This document shows, one piece after another, positions 34,557 to 43,529 of a DNA stretch of 64,000 nt. Position numbers and translations under genes: made by a program. Each line of letters starts with the position of its first letter. Within the stretch, counting starts at the first letter, position 1. Origin of the DNA: JAHEEL01 sp963836085. Its GTDB lineage: Bacteria; Actinomycetota; Acidimicrobiia; Spongiisociales; UBA5794. The notes below the pieces were generated by a model. It ran no database searches. It was not told where the DNA came from and was given only the letters and a program-made list of their open reading frames with translations. The stretch covers positions 1 through 64,000 of the forward strand of contig CAWIHT010000005.1 in the NCBI GenBank assembly GCA_963836085.1, read 5' to 3'.

Positions 34557-35716
34557 CGGGGGGCCACGCGGACCCGTGCGACCCTTCGCCCGTGGACTTC
34601 CTCTGCGATCAGCGTGACGTCGTGGTACTCGAACGACTCCCCGATGTTCGGCACACGTCCAGCGAGTCCGAGGACGAGACCACCGACCGTGTCCCACTCC
34701 TCGTCGGGGAACTCGACGTCGAGCGTACCGGCGAGATCATCAACGTCGAGGCGCGCGTCGACGAGGAACTCTCCGGATTCGAGCGGAACCACCATGGGTT
34801 CTTCATCGTCGTACTCGTCGACGATCTCCCCGACGATCTCTTCAATCAGGTCCTCGATCGTCACGACGCCGGCCGTCCCGCCGAACTCGTCCACCACGAT
34901 GGCGAGGTGCTTCTGCTTGACCTGCATCTCTCGGAGGAGTTCGGAGATCGCTTTCGTCTCCGGGACGAAGTATGCATCGTGCGCAAGCTCTCGCGCCGGG
35001 CGCGGTGGAGACGCCTGGTCATAGAGCGTCAGGAGGTCTCTGGCGTAGAGCAGGCCGACGATGTCGTCAACGTTCTCGCCCGTCAACGGGATCCGCGACC
35101 GCCCAGCTTCAAGGACAAGATCAACCGCATCATCGGTCGATGCGGTGGCAGACAGCGTCACCATATCGGTGCGGGGCACCATCACCTCTCGGACGATCGT
35201 GTCACCGAATTCAATGATCGACGAGATGAGCTTGCGCTCGTCGCGATCCTCTGCCTCCGCCTCGGCCTCATCGTCGTCGTCTTCGTCGGACACGAGGTCG
35301 TTCGCAGCATCTCCGACCCGAACGGCGACCGCCAGGAGCCGCGAGAACCGGTAGGCGAACGAATGGGATCGGGATCGCCCGATCGTCCGGGGAATGAGGT
35401 CGGAAAGGAGGACGATGAGCACCGTCATCGCCGCGTACGCGACGGCGAGTTGCCAACCCGAGAGCAGACGCGAGAGTGCCCAGGAAGCGGGGATCACGGC
35501 GAGGATCAACAGCGTGGTGACGACGGTTCCAAGGGCCGGCTGAATACGGAGGCGATCCTCGAGCAGATCGGCGACGACCGCGGCCCCGGTGCTGCCCTCC
35601 CCCGCGTCGCGAAGCGCGTCAGCTCGCGGCGTTCTCACCAACGTGGCGCCCGACGCACGCACCAGCGCGGTCAGAAAGAGGACAAGTGCCGAAAAGGCGA
35701 ACGCTGCGGCGATCAC
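34553..35716 (-). CDS. CorC/HlyC-type CBS-domain membrane protein
   Basis: The 387-residue protein has an N-terminal DUF21-like membrane region with three or more helices, two CBS domains (REVMVPRTDMVTLSATASTD near residue 185; AISELLREMQVKQKHLAIVV near 255) and a C-terminal transporter-associated domain (GEFLVDARLDVDDLAGTLDV). An acidic run DEDDDDEAEAEAEDRDER separates membrane and CBS parts. Relatives act in magnesium or cobalt homeostasis. The GTG at 35716 overlaps ybeY by 4 bp; this ybeY-corC-era order is conserved in many bacteria. Confidence 0.92.
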   Translation of the reverse strand: MIAAAFAFSALVLFLTALVRASGATLVRTPRADALRDAGEGSTGAAVVADLLEDRLRIQPALGTVVTTLLILAVIPASWALSRLLSGWQLAVAYAAMTVLIVLLSDLIPRTIGRSRSHSFAYRFSRLLAVAVRVGDAANDLVSDEDDDDEAEAEAEDRDERKLISSIIEFGDTIVREVMVPRTDMVTLSATASTDDAVDLVLEAGRSRIPLTGENVDDIVGLLYARDLLTLYDQASPPRPARELAHDAYFVPETKAISELLREMQVKQKHLAIVVDEFGGTAGVVTIEDLIEEIVGEIVDEYDDEEPMVVPLESGEFLVDARLDVDDLAGTLDVEFPDEEWDTVGGLVLGLAGRVPNIGESFEYHDVTLIAEEVHGRRVARVRVAPR

Positions 35717-36177
35717 GGGCGCACTCTACCGATCCGCGCGAGGAGATCGCGTTCGCGACGCTCCATTCGAACGGCTTCGTCATCGACCTCGTGGTCCCAG
35801 CCCAGAAGATGAAGGAGTCCATGGACGACCATCAGCGCGAGTTCGTCCTCGAATGCCACACCCTGGCGTTCCGCGTTTCTCCGGACGACGGATGGGGCGA
35901 TGAAGATGTCACCGAGTTCGATTGGCGGTCCGCCGACGGCTCGCTGCGGCGGCGATCCCGGGGCTGCCGACTCGATGGGAAACGAGAGCACGTCGGTAGG
36001 GCCTTGTTTGCCCATGTGTGCCTCGTTGAGTTCGGTCATCTGCGGTTCGTCGATCAGCACGAGAGCGACGCCGGTCTCCTCATCGAGACCTTCGGCATCG
36101 AGCACGATTTCAGCGAGCCTCAAGAGTTCGGTGGAGACGATCGGTTCGTCCTGCTCATCGGCGAAGAGGACGTTCAC
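35713..36177 (-). CDS. ybeY: Endoribonuclease YbeY (rRNA maturation factor)
   Basis: The 154-residue metalloprotein has the zinc site HGLLHLLGWDH and the conserved TDVLSFPIES segment. It acts in 16S rRNA 3'-end maturation and ribosome quality control. The GTG at 36177 overlaps the stop of the HD-domain gene by 4 bp, and its own stop overlaps the CBS-domain gene, so the block is tightly coupled. Confidence 0.95.
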   Translation of the reverse strand: MNVLFADEQDEPIVSTELLRLAEIVLDAEGLDEETGVALVLIDEPQMTELNEAHMGKQGPTDVLSFPIESAAPGSPPQRAVGGPPIELGDIFIAPSVVRRNAERQGVAFEDELALMVVHGLLHLLGWDHEVDDEAVRMERRERDLLARIGRVRP

Positions 36178-38546
36178 CCATCCTCCTCGTCGGATGGCTC
36201 AACGGGCGGCCCGGACTCGTCGGCGACCGGATCGACGACGGCGAAGCTCCGTGCCGATGTCGGGAGCGCGGCAGCGGGTCCTCCCTCGGCGACCTTCGGG
36301 CCGGGGAAGCCGGGATACGGCACACGGGCGTGGTAGTACCCCATCAGCGCAAGCACGAGCTCGCCCTTGATCTTGGTGAGATCCCCGAAGGTCAGTTGCG
36401 AGTGATCGAGTTGGCCATCGTCGACCTTCTCAGTGACGACCGACTCGACGACGTTCTTGAGACCGTCCGCAGTCGGATCCTCGGTACGGGCGTAGGCCCT
36501 GGCTGCAGCCTCAGTGGCATCGGAGATCATCACGATCGCCACTTCCTTCTGCACCGGTTTCACGCCGTGGTGGCGGAAGAGGTCGGGGTCGATGTCCGGA
36601 TCGGCTTCAAGGGCCTGGTGGTAGAAGTAGCGCATGAGGCTCGTGCCGTGATGCATCCGGATCCCGTCGGTCACGTCACCCGGAAGCCGGTACCGCTTCG
36701 CCAGTTTGAGCCCCTCGGTGACGTGTGAGCGGATGATCTGCGCCGACTCGTCCGGCGGGAGGCTGTTGTGCGGATTCGACACGCCGAACTGGTTCTCGAC
36801 GAAGTACTGCGGAAGAGTTACCTTGCCGAGGTCGTGATACCACGCAGCGGCCTGGGCGAGAAGCGGATCGGCGTCGATCGCACGGGCAGCGCGGCCTGCG
36901 AGGGCGCCGACGAGCATCGAGTGGTTGAACGTCCCGGGAGCCTGTTCCTCGATGAGGCGCAGCGCCGGGTGGTTGCGGTCGAGCAAATCCAGCAACCCCA
37001 GTGAGGTCGTGATCCCGAACGCCGTCTCGAAGAACGAGACCAGACCGAGCGAGATCAGTCCGGCGATGAGAGCTCCGACGAAGGCCCACAGCGCCGACAT
37101 GGCGATGCTGCCGTCTCCGAAGACCCACTCCACGGTCGCAGCAACCGGGGCGACCGTAAGGGCTGAGAGCAGTACAGCCACGCGGAGTTGGCGGCGGGAC
37201 GAGACGCGGGACACGAATGCAACGGGTACCACCGTTGCAATCCCGGCGTACACCGTGTACGCGATGTCGCCGGTCGACGCAGCCGTGAATCCTGCCATTG
37301 GGATCGAGAGCACGACGGCGGTACGTGGATCAAACAGGATCGCCGCCAGGAAGCCGATCGCTACCGCCGGGAGGAGATACCCGAGTGCTCGATTGTCGGT
37401 CGCAATCAGTTCCGGGAGGCGAGACATGAGGGCCGACATCACCAACAGGATTGCGAGGACGGCCATGTGGCGCGGTTGCGTCCACTGTGCAGGGGCGATT
37501 CGCCACAGGAAGAATGCAGCGAGTAGCACGGCGAGGACGCCAAGAAGCGCAATGGCGACCCGTGACGTTCCGCCGGTCACCTCGGGTTGGTAGAGCCCGA
37601 GTTCCTCGATGGCCTGGAACTGGATACTCGTGATCAGCTCACCCTGTTTCACGATCGTATCGCCGTTCCGAAAGGTCACCGTCACGGGTTCGACGGCCGC
37701 CGCTTCCTCTTCGCGGAGGGCCTCCGTCGCAGCGTCATCCACCCGGAGGTTCGCCTGGAGGCTGTTCCCGACCAACTGGGCGATGCCCTCGCGCGCCGTC
37801 GACTGGTCCTCGATCGGAAGGCCGAACACGATGAGCGGCGGGCGCGTTACCGGGTTCAGATAGAGGTCCTTGCGTTCGGTCAGGTCGGTCGGCTTGATGC
37901 CGGCCTGTAGTTCGTCATTGACCGTCTCGAGGCTCTTCTCTTCGACGGCCGGGAAGTCGGAGTCCTCGCCGTCCGCGATGCGGTCGAGATCGTTGTTGTA
38001 GAGCTCGACAAACGGTGGGATCGCACGGGTGAGCGTGGGGTGGGCGATGCTCAATAGCTCGATCTGGTCATCGATCGAGCGCCGCGGCAGGGTCGTCGTG
38101 GTCGTGGTCGGCGGCTGCGTGGTCGTCGTGGTCGTCGAACTTGTGGTCTCGCCGGGCTCGGTTGAACTCGTCGTCTGCTCCACGGTGGTGCTGGTGGTCG
38201 GGGACTCCGGAGGAGGAATCAGCGATTCGTCGATGGCGACGACCTTGAGGTCGACGAAGAACGAGTTGACTTCGCGGATCACGGTGAGGGTCGCGTCGTT
38301 GTCCTTGGTATAGACGGTCTCGACCGATCGACGTGCGATCTCACGCTGGGCCTCAGTCGCTTCTGGATCCTCGATCGGATCCGTCGATCGGTTGGCAATG
38401 AACGTCTCGGGTGCCGGCTCGCCGATTGCAAGCTCTACCGGCGCGGTCCCCCCGGTATCCCTCCCGGCGGCGAGGATCACCGACACGAGCATCACCGTGA
38501 CGAACAAGATGCCGGTGTTGATCAGCGCAGAGCGATTGACCTTCAC
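36174..38546 (-). CDS. 7TM-HD membrane phosphodiesterase (PgpH-like, c-di-AMP type)
   Basis: The 790-residue protein follows the 7TMR-HD plan: one N-terminal helix, an extracytoplasmic domain of about 300 residues, seven helices, then a cytoplasmic HD domain (APGTFNHSMLVGALAGRAAR, AAWYHDLGKVTLPQYFVENQ, IIRSHVTEGLKLA, IRMHHGTSLMRYFY). PgpH homologues hydrolyse cyclic di-AMP. The extracytoplasmic region holds a threonine-rich linker at about residues 115-155 (TTSSTTTTTTQPPTTTTTT) not seen in Firmicutes PgpH. It lies between phoH and ybeY with 4-bp overlaps on both sides. Confidence 0.93.
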   Translation of the reverse strand: MKVNRSALINTGILFVTVMLVSVILAAGRDTGGTAPVELAIGEPAPETFIANRSTDPIEDPEATEAQREIARRSVETVYTKDNDATLTVIREVNSFFVDLKVVAIDESLIPPPESPTTSTTVEQTTSSTEPGETTSSTTTTTTQPPTTTTTTLPRRSIDDQIELLSIAHPTLTRAIPPFVELYNNDLDRIADGEDSDFPAVEEKSLETVNDELQAGIKPTDLTERKDLYLNPVTRPPLIVFGLPIEDQSTAREGIAQLVGNSLQANLRVDDAATEALREEEAAAVEPVTVTFRNGDTIVKQGELITSIQFQAIEELGLYQPEVTGGTSRVAIALLGVLAVLLAAFFLWRIAPAQWTQPRHMAVLAILLVMSALMSRLPELIATDNRALGYLLPAVAIGFLAAILFDPRTAVVLSIPMAGFTAASTGDIAYTVYAGIATVVPVAFVSRVSSRRQLRVAVLLSALTVAPVAATVEWVFGDGSIAMSALWAFVGALIAGLISLGLVSFFETAFGITTSLGLLDLLDRNHPALRLIEEQAPGTFNHSMLVGALAGRAARAIDADPLLAQAAAWYHDLGKVTLPQYFVENQFGVSNPHNSLPPDESAQIIRSHVTEGLKLAKRYRLPGDVTDGIRMHHGTSLMRYFYHQALEADPDIDPDLFRHHGVKPVQKEVAIVMISDATEAAARAYARTEDPTADGLKNVVESVVTEKVDDGQLDHSQLTFGDLTKIKGELVLALMGYYHARVPYPGFPGPKVAEGGPAAALPTSARSFAVVDPVADESGPPVEPSDEEDG

Positions 38547-39565
38547 GATTTGCTCTCCTCGAAGCGCCGGTAGGCCTCAACGATTGCCGCGACGATGCGG
38601 TGGCGCACGACATCCTGCGCGGTCAACTCCTCGAAGGCGATGCCCTCGATGCCGGCAAGGACGCCGGCGACCATCTTCAGCCCGGATCCGCGCCCGTCCG
38701 ACAGATCGACTTGGGTGATGTCTCCGGTCACGACCATCTTCGAATTGAAGCCGAGTCGCGTGAGAAACATCTTCATTTGCTCAGGTGTCGTGTTCTGTGC
38801 TTCGTCGAGGACGACGAACGCATCGTTGAGCGTGCGGCCCCGCATGTAGGCGAGCGGTGCGATCTCGATCGTCCCTCGCTCCATCAACCGGGCCGTCTCT
38901 TCCGGCCCGAGCATCTCGTAGAGCGCGTCGTAGAGCGGTCGAAGGTATGGATCGACCTTGGCGGTGAGATCACCGGGAAGGAACCCAAGGCGCTCCCCCG
39001 CTTCGACCGCCGGTCGACTCAGGATGATCCTCTTGACCGCGCCTGAGACAAGCGACTCGATCGCACAGGCCATGGCGAGGTATGTCTTGCCGGTACCGGC
39101 CGGGCCGATCCCGAATACAAGCGTGTTGTCCCTGATCGCGTCCACGTACCGCTTCTGCCCAAAGGTCTTGGGCCGGACGTGGCGTCCGCGGCCGACCGCG
39201 ATTGACTCAGTGAAGACGCCCGAGGGACTGGGAACATCCCGCTTCACCAGGTCGATGACCCGCGTGACGCGGTCGTCGTCGAGCTGCTGGCCTTCCTGAA
39301 CAACGATCAGCAGCTCACCGAGCACGGTCTCGGCAGCCTCAGCTTCGTGCGCCGGGCCGGTGATGTTGATTTCGTTCCCCCGGGCGACGATTCGCGCGAG
39401 GGGGAACGCCTGCTCGACCTGCCTCAAGTGCGCGTCGCGCTCGCCAAGCAACTCCACCATGAGATGGTTGCTCGGAACGCGGACGCGGACGTCGGTGGTG
39501 GTGGTCACAGAAGAGAACCCTAGGAGACGGAGATCGTATGCTCGAAAGCTGGACCCATCGGGCAC
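38543..39565 (-). CDS. phoH: PhoH-family ATPase
   Basis: The 340-residue protein has the PhoH/ribosomal-processing ATPase core: Walker A FGIGPAGTGKTYLA near residue 150, Walker B DAFVVLDEAQNTTPEQM, and GRTLNDAF before it. It is commonly encoded next to ybeY and linked to RNA handling. The GTG at 39565 gives the longest sensible product and lies 6 nt past a TATACT box; a GTG at 39508 (before TTTTDVRVRVP) is an equally plausible shorter start. Confidence 0.9.
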   Translation of the reverse strand: MPDGSSFRAYDLRLLGFSSVTTTTDVRVRVPSNHLMVELLGERDAHLRQVEQAFPLARIVARGNEINITGPAHEAEAAETVLGELLIVVQEGQQLDDDRVTRVIDLVKRDVPSPSGVFTESIAVGRGRHVRPKTFGQKRYVDAIRDNTLVFGIGPAGTGKTYLAMACAIESLVSGAVKRIILSRPAVEAGERLGFLPGDLTAKVDPYLRPLYDALYEMLGPEETARLMERGTIEIAPLAYMRGRTLNDAFVVLDEAQNTTPEQMKMFLTRLGFNSKMVVTGDITQVDLSDGRGSGLKMVAGVLAGIEGIAFEELTAQDVVRHRIVAAIVEAYRRFEESKS

Positions 39566-39571
39566 TCGTGA

Positions 39572-39577
39572 GTATAT
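39572..39577 (-). promoter_or_regulatory. -10 element TATACT for the phoH-ybeY-era block
   Basis: TATACT on the minus strand ends 6 nt before the GTG at 39565, which fits a leaderless or very short leader. The block phoH-pgpH-ybeY-corC-era is overlapped gene to gene, so this is its likely promoter. A GTTGGC lies 17 nt upstream in the -35 position. Confidence 0.45.
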
Positions 39578-39640
39578 CGGCGGTATCCGTCAAGCCAACG
39601 CGTTCGAATCGTCGGAGTGCCGACCCAGAGCAGCTCGGGA

Positions 39641-40105
39641 TCAGGGGCGGAGCGAGATCCGAACCTCATCGATACGGTCGGCGAACTCGTCGTTCTCGCC
39701 GATGAGACGGGAGAGCAATCGAAGATCGTCGCGACGGACCGTGAGGACCTTGCCGTTGAAGTCCTGCCGCTCCATCTGGATCGACGACAGGAAACGCTCG
39801 ATCATGTCGCCCTCGGGACCTGCAAGGGTACCGAGGCGCTCGAGATCGATCGTGACCGTCTCGCGATCCGGATCGATCACCATGGCCGCCGGGTCCGGCG
39901 GGAGGAGTTGGACGACGGGCACGCCGTAGTAGCCGGCGAGGCGGTGAAGGCGAGGAACCGAGAGGCTGCGCTCGCCCCGTTCATAGGCGCCAAGCACAGC
40001 GGCCTTGAATTCGCCTTCCGAGATGCGTTGCACATCCTGCAGTGAGAACCCTCGCTGACGGCGGATCGACCGGAGGCGCTCCCCCACCTGTTCGCTGTAT
40101 GACAC
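39641..40105 (-). CDS. bldD: BldD-like c-di-GMP-responsive transcriptional regulator
   Basis: The 154-residue protein matches BldD in both halves. The XRE-type DNA-binding domain is residues 5-70 (GERLRSIRRQRGFSLQDVQR, KAAVLGAYERGERSLSVPRL). The C-terminal domain begins at VTIDLERLGTLAGPEGDMIE. The c-di-GMP signature RxD-x8-RxDD is intact: R113-Q-D115, eight residues, R124-R-D126-D127. In Streptomyces this protein represses sporulation genes when bound to a c-di-GMP tetramer. The GTG at 40105 fits the family start. It stands alone between dnaJ and phoH with its own promoter. Confidence 0.88.
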   Translation of the reverse strand: MSYSEQVGERLRSIRRQRGFSLQDVQRISEGEFKAAVLGAYERGERSLSVPRLHRLAGYYGVPVVQLLPPDPAAMVIDPDRETVTIDLERLGTLAGPEGDMIERFLSSIQMERQDFNGKVLTVRRDDLRLLSRLIGENDEFADRIDEVRISLRP

Positions 40106-40151
40106 GATTGCACCTTCCCGCGGATACCCAGAGCAACGCCCCAAACGCTCT

Positions 40152-40190
40152 GCGTAGGCAGTCTACGCCCATTCGCGCTCCCCTCGCAAG
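40152..40190 (-). promoter_or_regulatory. Putative bldD promoter with overlapping palindrome
   Basis: On the minus strand TTGCGA (40185-40190) and TAGACT (40160-40165) are -35 and -10 candidates with a 19-nt spacer. The palindrome GCGTAG-GCAGT-CTACGC (40152-40168) overlaps the -10 and could be an operator. It does not match the known BldD box closely. Confidence 0.45.
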
Positions 40191-40263
40191 GTGCAATTAT
40201 GGCGCCGCCACATATCAGGGAATGGTGGCGAATCGACCGGGCATGGTGCTGCCGTTCGGCGGC

Positions 40264-41337
40264 CTAGCGGCGGAACAGGCCCCGCTTGCGTTCCGCAGGT
40301 TTCTCTTCGCGCAATTCGCCATACGTGCGCAGTGCCTCGGCCTGGTCGTCCGAGAGGTCGGTCGGAATCGCGACACCGATGTGAACCAGCAGGTCACCGC
40401 GTCCCCGGCGTCGCAGGCGAGGCATCCCCTTCTTCGCGAGCCGATACACCGTCTCGGGTTGGGTACCGGCAGGAACGTCGACGGACTCGGAGTCGCCGTC
40501 GACCAGGGGAACCTCGACCTCGGTCCCGAACACCGCCTCGCTGATCCCGATCTCGATGCGGTGGTGGAGATCATCTCCGACACGCTCGAACCGTTCGTCT
40601 GCCTCGACGGAGATCTCGACATAGAGGTCGCCCGACGGCGCACCTCGCTCACCCGATCCGCCCCGACCGGAGAGTCGGAGACGGGTCCCGTCCTCGACGC
40701 CGGGAGGAATCTCAACCGGAACCGTGCGATCCACCGTCACGAGTCCATCGCCCTCGCACTCGGTGCAGCGATGCTCGATAAGCTGGCCCTTGCCTCGACA
40801 CTGGGCACACGGGGCAACGGTCATGATGCGGCCGAGGAAGGAATCTCTGGCCACCTGGACGCTTCCGGCGCCGCGACAGGTGGGACACGTGACCGGATCA
40901 TGGCCAGGCTCGGATCCGGTTCCGCCGCACCGTTCGCACGTACCCGGAGCGCGGAACTCGATCTCCCTACTGGAGGGTACGGCGGCCTCCGCCAGCGTCA
41001 ATGAGACCGAGGCAGCGATGTCGGGCCCACGGCGCGGGCCGGATCGCTGTCCTCCGAAACCTCCGCCGAAGAACTGTTGGAGGATGTCGTCGAGACCACC
41101 GAACTGTGAGAACAGATCTCCGCCGCCGATCGTCTCGCCGTGGTCGTAGCGAGCCTTCCGCTGCGGGTCAGAGAGCACCTCGTACGCTTCTGCGATCTCG
41201 CGGAAGCGCTCTTCGGCCGTTGGATCGTCCGGGTTCGCATCCGGATGGGTTTCACGGGCGAGTCGTCGGAATGCGTTCTTGATCTCTTCCGGGGTGGCAT
41301 CGCGACCGACCCCGAGTGCCTCGTAGTAGTCCTTCAT
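40264..41337 (-). CDS. dnaJ: Chaperone protein DnaJ
   Basis: The 357-residue co-chaperone of DnaK has a J domain (DYYEALGVGRDATPEEIKNA, HPD motif in RETHPDANPDD), a short Gly/Phe region (FFGGGFGGQRSG) and four zinc repeats (CERCGGTG, CPTCRGAG, CAQCRGKG, CTECEGDG), so it is a type I DnaJ. The C-terminal substrate domain ends in a basic tail. Its ATG overlaps hrcA by 4 bp. There is no dnaK or grpE in the window; this hrcA-dnaJ pairing is common in actinobacteria. Confidence 0.95.
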   Translation of the reverse strand: MKDYYEALGVGRDATPEEIKNAFRRLARETHPDANPDDPTAEERFREIAEAYEVLSDPQRKARYDHGETIGGGDLFSQFGGLDDILQQFFGGGFGGQRSGPRRGPDIAASVSLTLAEAAVPSSREIEFRAPGTCERCGGTGSEPGHDPVTCPTCRGAGSVQVARDSFLGRIMTVAPCAQCRGKGQLIEHRCTECEGDGLVTVDRTVPVEIPPGVEDGTRLRLSGRGGSGERGAPSGDLYVEISVEADERFERVGDDLHHRIEIGISEAVFGTEVEVPLVDGDSESVDVPAGTQPETVYRLAKKGMPRLRRRGRGDLLVHIGVAIPTDLSDDQAEALRTYGELREEKPAERKRGLFRR

Positions 41338-42329
41338 GACTCAGCGCCGAGCCGTTCCTCGAGGTTCTCACCGATCTCTTCAACCACCCGAATCGAGCGC
41401 CGATAGTCCATACGCATCGGTCCGAGCACACCGACACGCCCGGTGCCGCGCGGTCCGAAGGGCGTGCTGACCACAGCGAGGTCGAGGCTGTCGTCGATCT
41501 CAGCGCCGATCCGCACGGTCGTGCCGTCGGATGGGTCGCCGAGAATCGCCTGGACGTCGGCGTCCCGTTCGAGGAGGTCGAGCATGCTGTGCACGATGGC
41601 GAGATCTGCCCAGAGGCCGGCCAACTGGCTGGTCCCGCCGACGAAGAGCTGCGGAGACACGGTCTCAGATTCCTGGATCTCTTGGTGCACCGGGTCGATG
41701 ATCCGTCGCACGAGATCGGGCAAGTCGCTGCTGACGAGGCGCTGATCCTCACTGGCCTCGTCTCGACCGCGACCGGCATACACGCCTTCGATCACCCGTT
41801 CTGCGGCATCGAGTTGCTCGTCGGTGGGTTCGAAACCGAGGGTGACCGTGTGCTGGCTCACCCGACCGGTCTCGGCGATCGTGACGACAAGGACGGTGGC
41901 CGATCCGAGGCGGACGAGGTGAACGGCATGGATGCGTCCGGTATCGGCTTGCGGACCGATGACCACGGCCGGGAGTTGGGTGATGTCGGAGACGAGACCG
42001 GACGTCTCCTTGAGCAGTTTTGACACTTCACGGTGCACGTCGGCGAAGAACGACCGGATCCGGTCGTGGGTGGCTGAGCGCAGACGGGCCGGGGAGCAGT
42101 GGTCCACGTAGTACCGATACCCCTGGTGCGTCGGGATTCGCCCGGATGAGGTGTGAGGCTGTGCCACGAATCCGTAGGACTCGAGTCGGGCCAACTCGTT
42201 GCGGATCGTTGCAGACGACACGTCGAGGGCGCTCCGTTCGAGGATCGCATGAGAGCTCACGGGCTCGCCGGTGCGGATGTACTCCTCAACGAGGGCCTGG
42301 AGAACAAGAGCTTTCCGGTCGTCGATCAT
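41334..42329 (-). CDS. hrcA: Heat-inducible transcription repressor HrcA
   Basis: The 331-residue repressor has a winged HTH (LQALVEEYIRTGEPVSSHAI, VSSATIRNELARLESYGFVA) and GAF-like and dimerisation regions (GYRYYVDHCS, LLKETSGLVSDIT, RPVRVGVLGP-like VGVLGPMRMDYRRSI). It normally binds CIRCE operators before heat-shock genes. A degenerate CIRCE element lies 10 bp upstream of its ATG, which supports self-regulation of the hrcA-dnaJ unit. Confidence 0.95.
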   Translation of the reverse strand: MIDDRKALVLQALVEEYIRTGEPVSSHAILERSALDVSSATIRNELARLESYGFVAQPHTSSGRIPTHQGYRYYVDHCSPARLRSATHDRIRSFFADVHREVSKLLKETSGLVSDITQLPAVVIGPQADTGRIHAVHLVRLGSATVLVVTIAETGRVSQHTVTLGFEPTDEQLDAAERVIEGVYAGRGRDEASEDQRLVSSDLPDLVRRIIDPVHQEIQESETVSPQLFVGGTSQLAGLWADLAIVHSMLDLLERDADVQAILGDPSDGTTVRIGAEIDDSLDLAVVSTPFGPRGTGRVGVLGPMRMDYRRSIRVVEEIGENLEERLGAES

Positions 42330-42338
42330 TGTCGAAAG

Positions 42339-42365
42339 TTAGCAGTCGTCCGCCGAGACTGACAG
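42339..42365. promoter_or_regulatory. CIRCE-like operator upstream of hrcA-dnaJ
   Basis: The site is TTAGCAGTC-N9-GACTGACAG, compared with the CIRCE consensus TTAGCACTC-N9-GAGTGCTAA. The left arm differs by one base and the spacing is exact. The C-to-G change is matched in the right arm, keeping an inner CAGTC/GACTG dyad in the correct register, while the outer right arm has drifted. It overlaps the last codons of hemW. Confidence 0.6.
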
Positions 42366-43529
42366 CACGGACCGCGCGACGAGATCGGTCAGGAGCGGCT
42401 TGAGCACCACAACGCGTCCTGCGCTGGTTCCGATCACGCCGGCTTCGACCAGGCGAGTGCCTTCCGCCGAAGCAAGGAAGGGTCCGCCAATCGTCCCCGA
42501 TTCGACTCCGGCGGCGAGTCGCAGTCCAACCATGAACCGCTCCCGTTCCGTCTCGAACGCGTTGAGTCGCTCACCCCCCGATCTCGGCCGGTCGTCTCCG
42601 TCGACGTGTGCCAGATAGGCGTCAAGGCGACGAATGTTGCGCCCTCGGATGCCGTTGCGGTGGTCGTGTGCCCCGGTGCCGAACGCGACGTACTCGCCCA
42701 TCATCCACGTTGAGAGGTTGTAGCGACATGCGTGGCCGGAGCCGGCCCAATTCGAGACCTCGTACCGGACCAGACCGGCAGCTTCGGCCGCTGCCGCCAC
42801 GTACTCGAAACGGTCTGCCTGTTGATCGGGATCGGGTGCCGGGGCACCAGCGAGGACCGCACGGCTGAGACCCGTCCCGCCTTCCACGGTCAAGGCGTAG
42901 GCCGAGAGGTGCTCCGGTTCGAGGTCCAGCACGCCGTCGACCGAGCAAGACCACGAGGCATCGCTCTCCTCCGGTGTGCCGTAGATGAGATCGACGTTGA
43001 TCGTCGTGAACCCTGCCGATCGAGCAACACGCACCGCATCTCGTGCCTGCTCGGGTGAATGCGCCCTGCCGAGCGCCCCGAGCACCGCTGGATCGAGCGA
43101 CTGGACGCCGAACGAGACCCGGTTGTATCCGATTGATCTCAGCGTGCGGGCGAGGTCATCGGTCCAGTCCTCCGGATTCGCCTCAATGCTGACCTCGGCC
43201 CCATCAGCGATGCCGAACCGGGTGTCGAGGGCCTCGAGAATCCGGCCGAGGTGCGCCGGCTGAAGGCGGGTCGGTGTTCCGCCGCCGACGTTGACGGCAT
43301 CGAGCCGGAACGGGCCGCTCTCCATCCCGATCTCCACGGCGAGTGCGTCCACGTACCGGTCGGTCTCGCCACCGCCGGCCTCATCCGCAGCCACCACCGC
43401 GAAATCGCAGTACGGGCACCGCCGCGCACAAAACGGAACATGCACATACCCCGACTGCCACCCAGCCGCCGCCGCCGCGAGCTCCGGCGAGTTGGGCTCG
43501 TAGCTCGTAGCTCGTGCCTCGAGGCTCAC
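42339..43529 (-). CDS. hemW: Radical SAM heme chaperone HemW
   Basis: The 396-residue protein belongs to the HemN/HemW radical SAM family. The [4Fe-4S] motif is PFCARRCPYCDF (C-x3-C-x2-C), followed by VNVGGGTPTRL and VSIEANPEDWTDDLARTLRS, then GVQSLD. HemW delivers heme and does not oxidise coproporphyrinogen as HemN does; its adjacency to lepA and hrcA is the usual HemW context. The GTG at 43529 overlaps the lepA stop by 4 bp. Confidence 0.92.
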   Translation of the reverse strand: MSLEARATSYEPNSPELAAAAAGWQSGYVHVPFCARRCPYCDFAVVAADEAGGGETDRYVDALAVEIGMESGPFRLDAVNVGGGTPTRLQPAHLGRILEALDTRFGIADGAEVSIEANPEDWTDDLARTLRSIGYNRVSFGVQSLDPAVLGALGRAHSPEQARDAVRVARSAGFTTINVDLIYGTPEESDASWSCSVDGVLDLEPEHLSAYALTVEGGTGLSRAVLAGAPAPDPDQQADRFEYVAAAAEAAGLVRYEVSNWAGSGHACRYNLSTWMMGEYVAFGTGAHDHRNGIRGRNIRRLDAYLAHVDGDDRPRSGGERLNAFETERERFMVGLRLAAGVESGTIGGPFLASAEGTRLVEAGVIGTSAGRVVVLKPLLTDLVARSVLSVSADDC

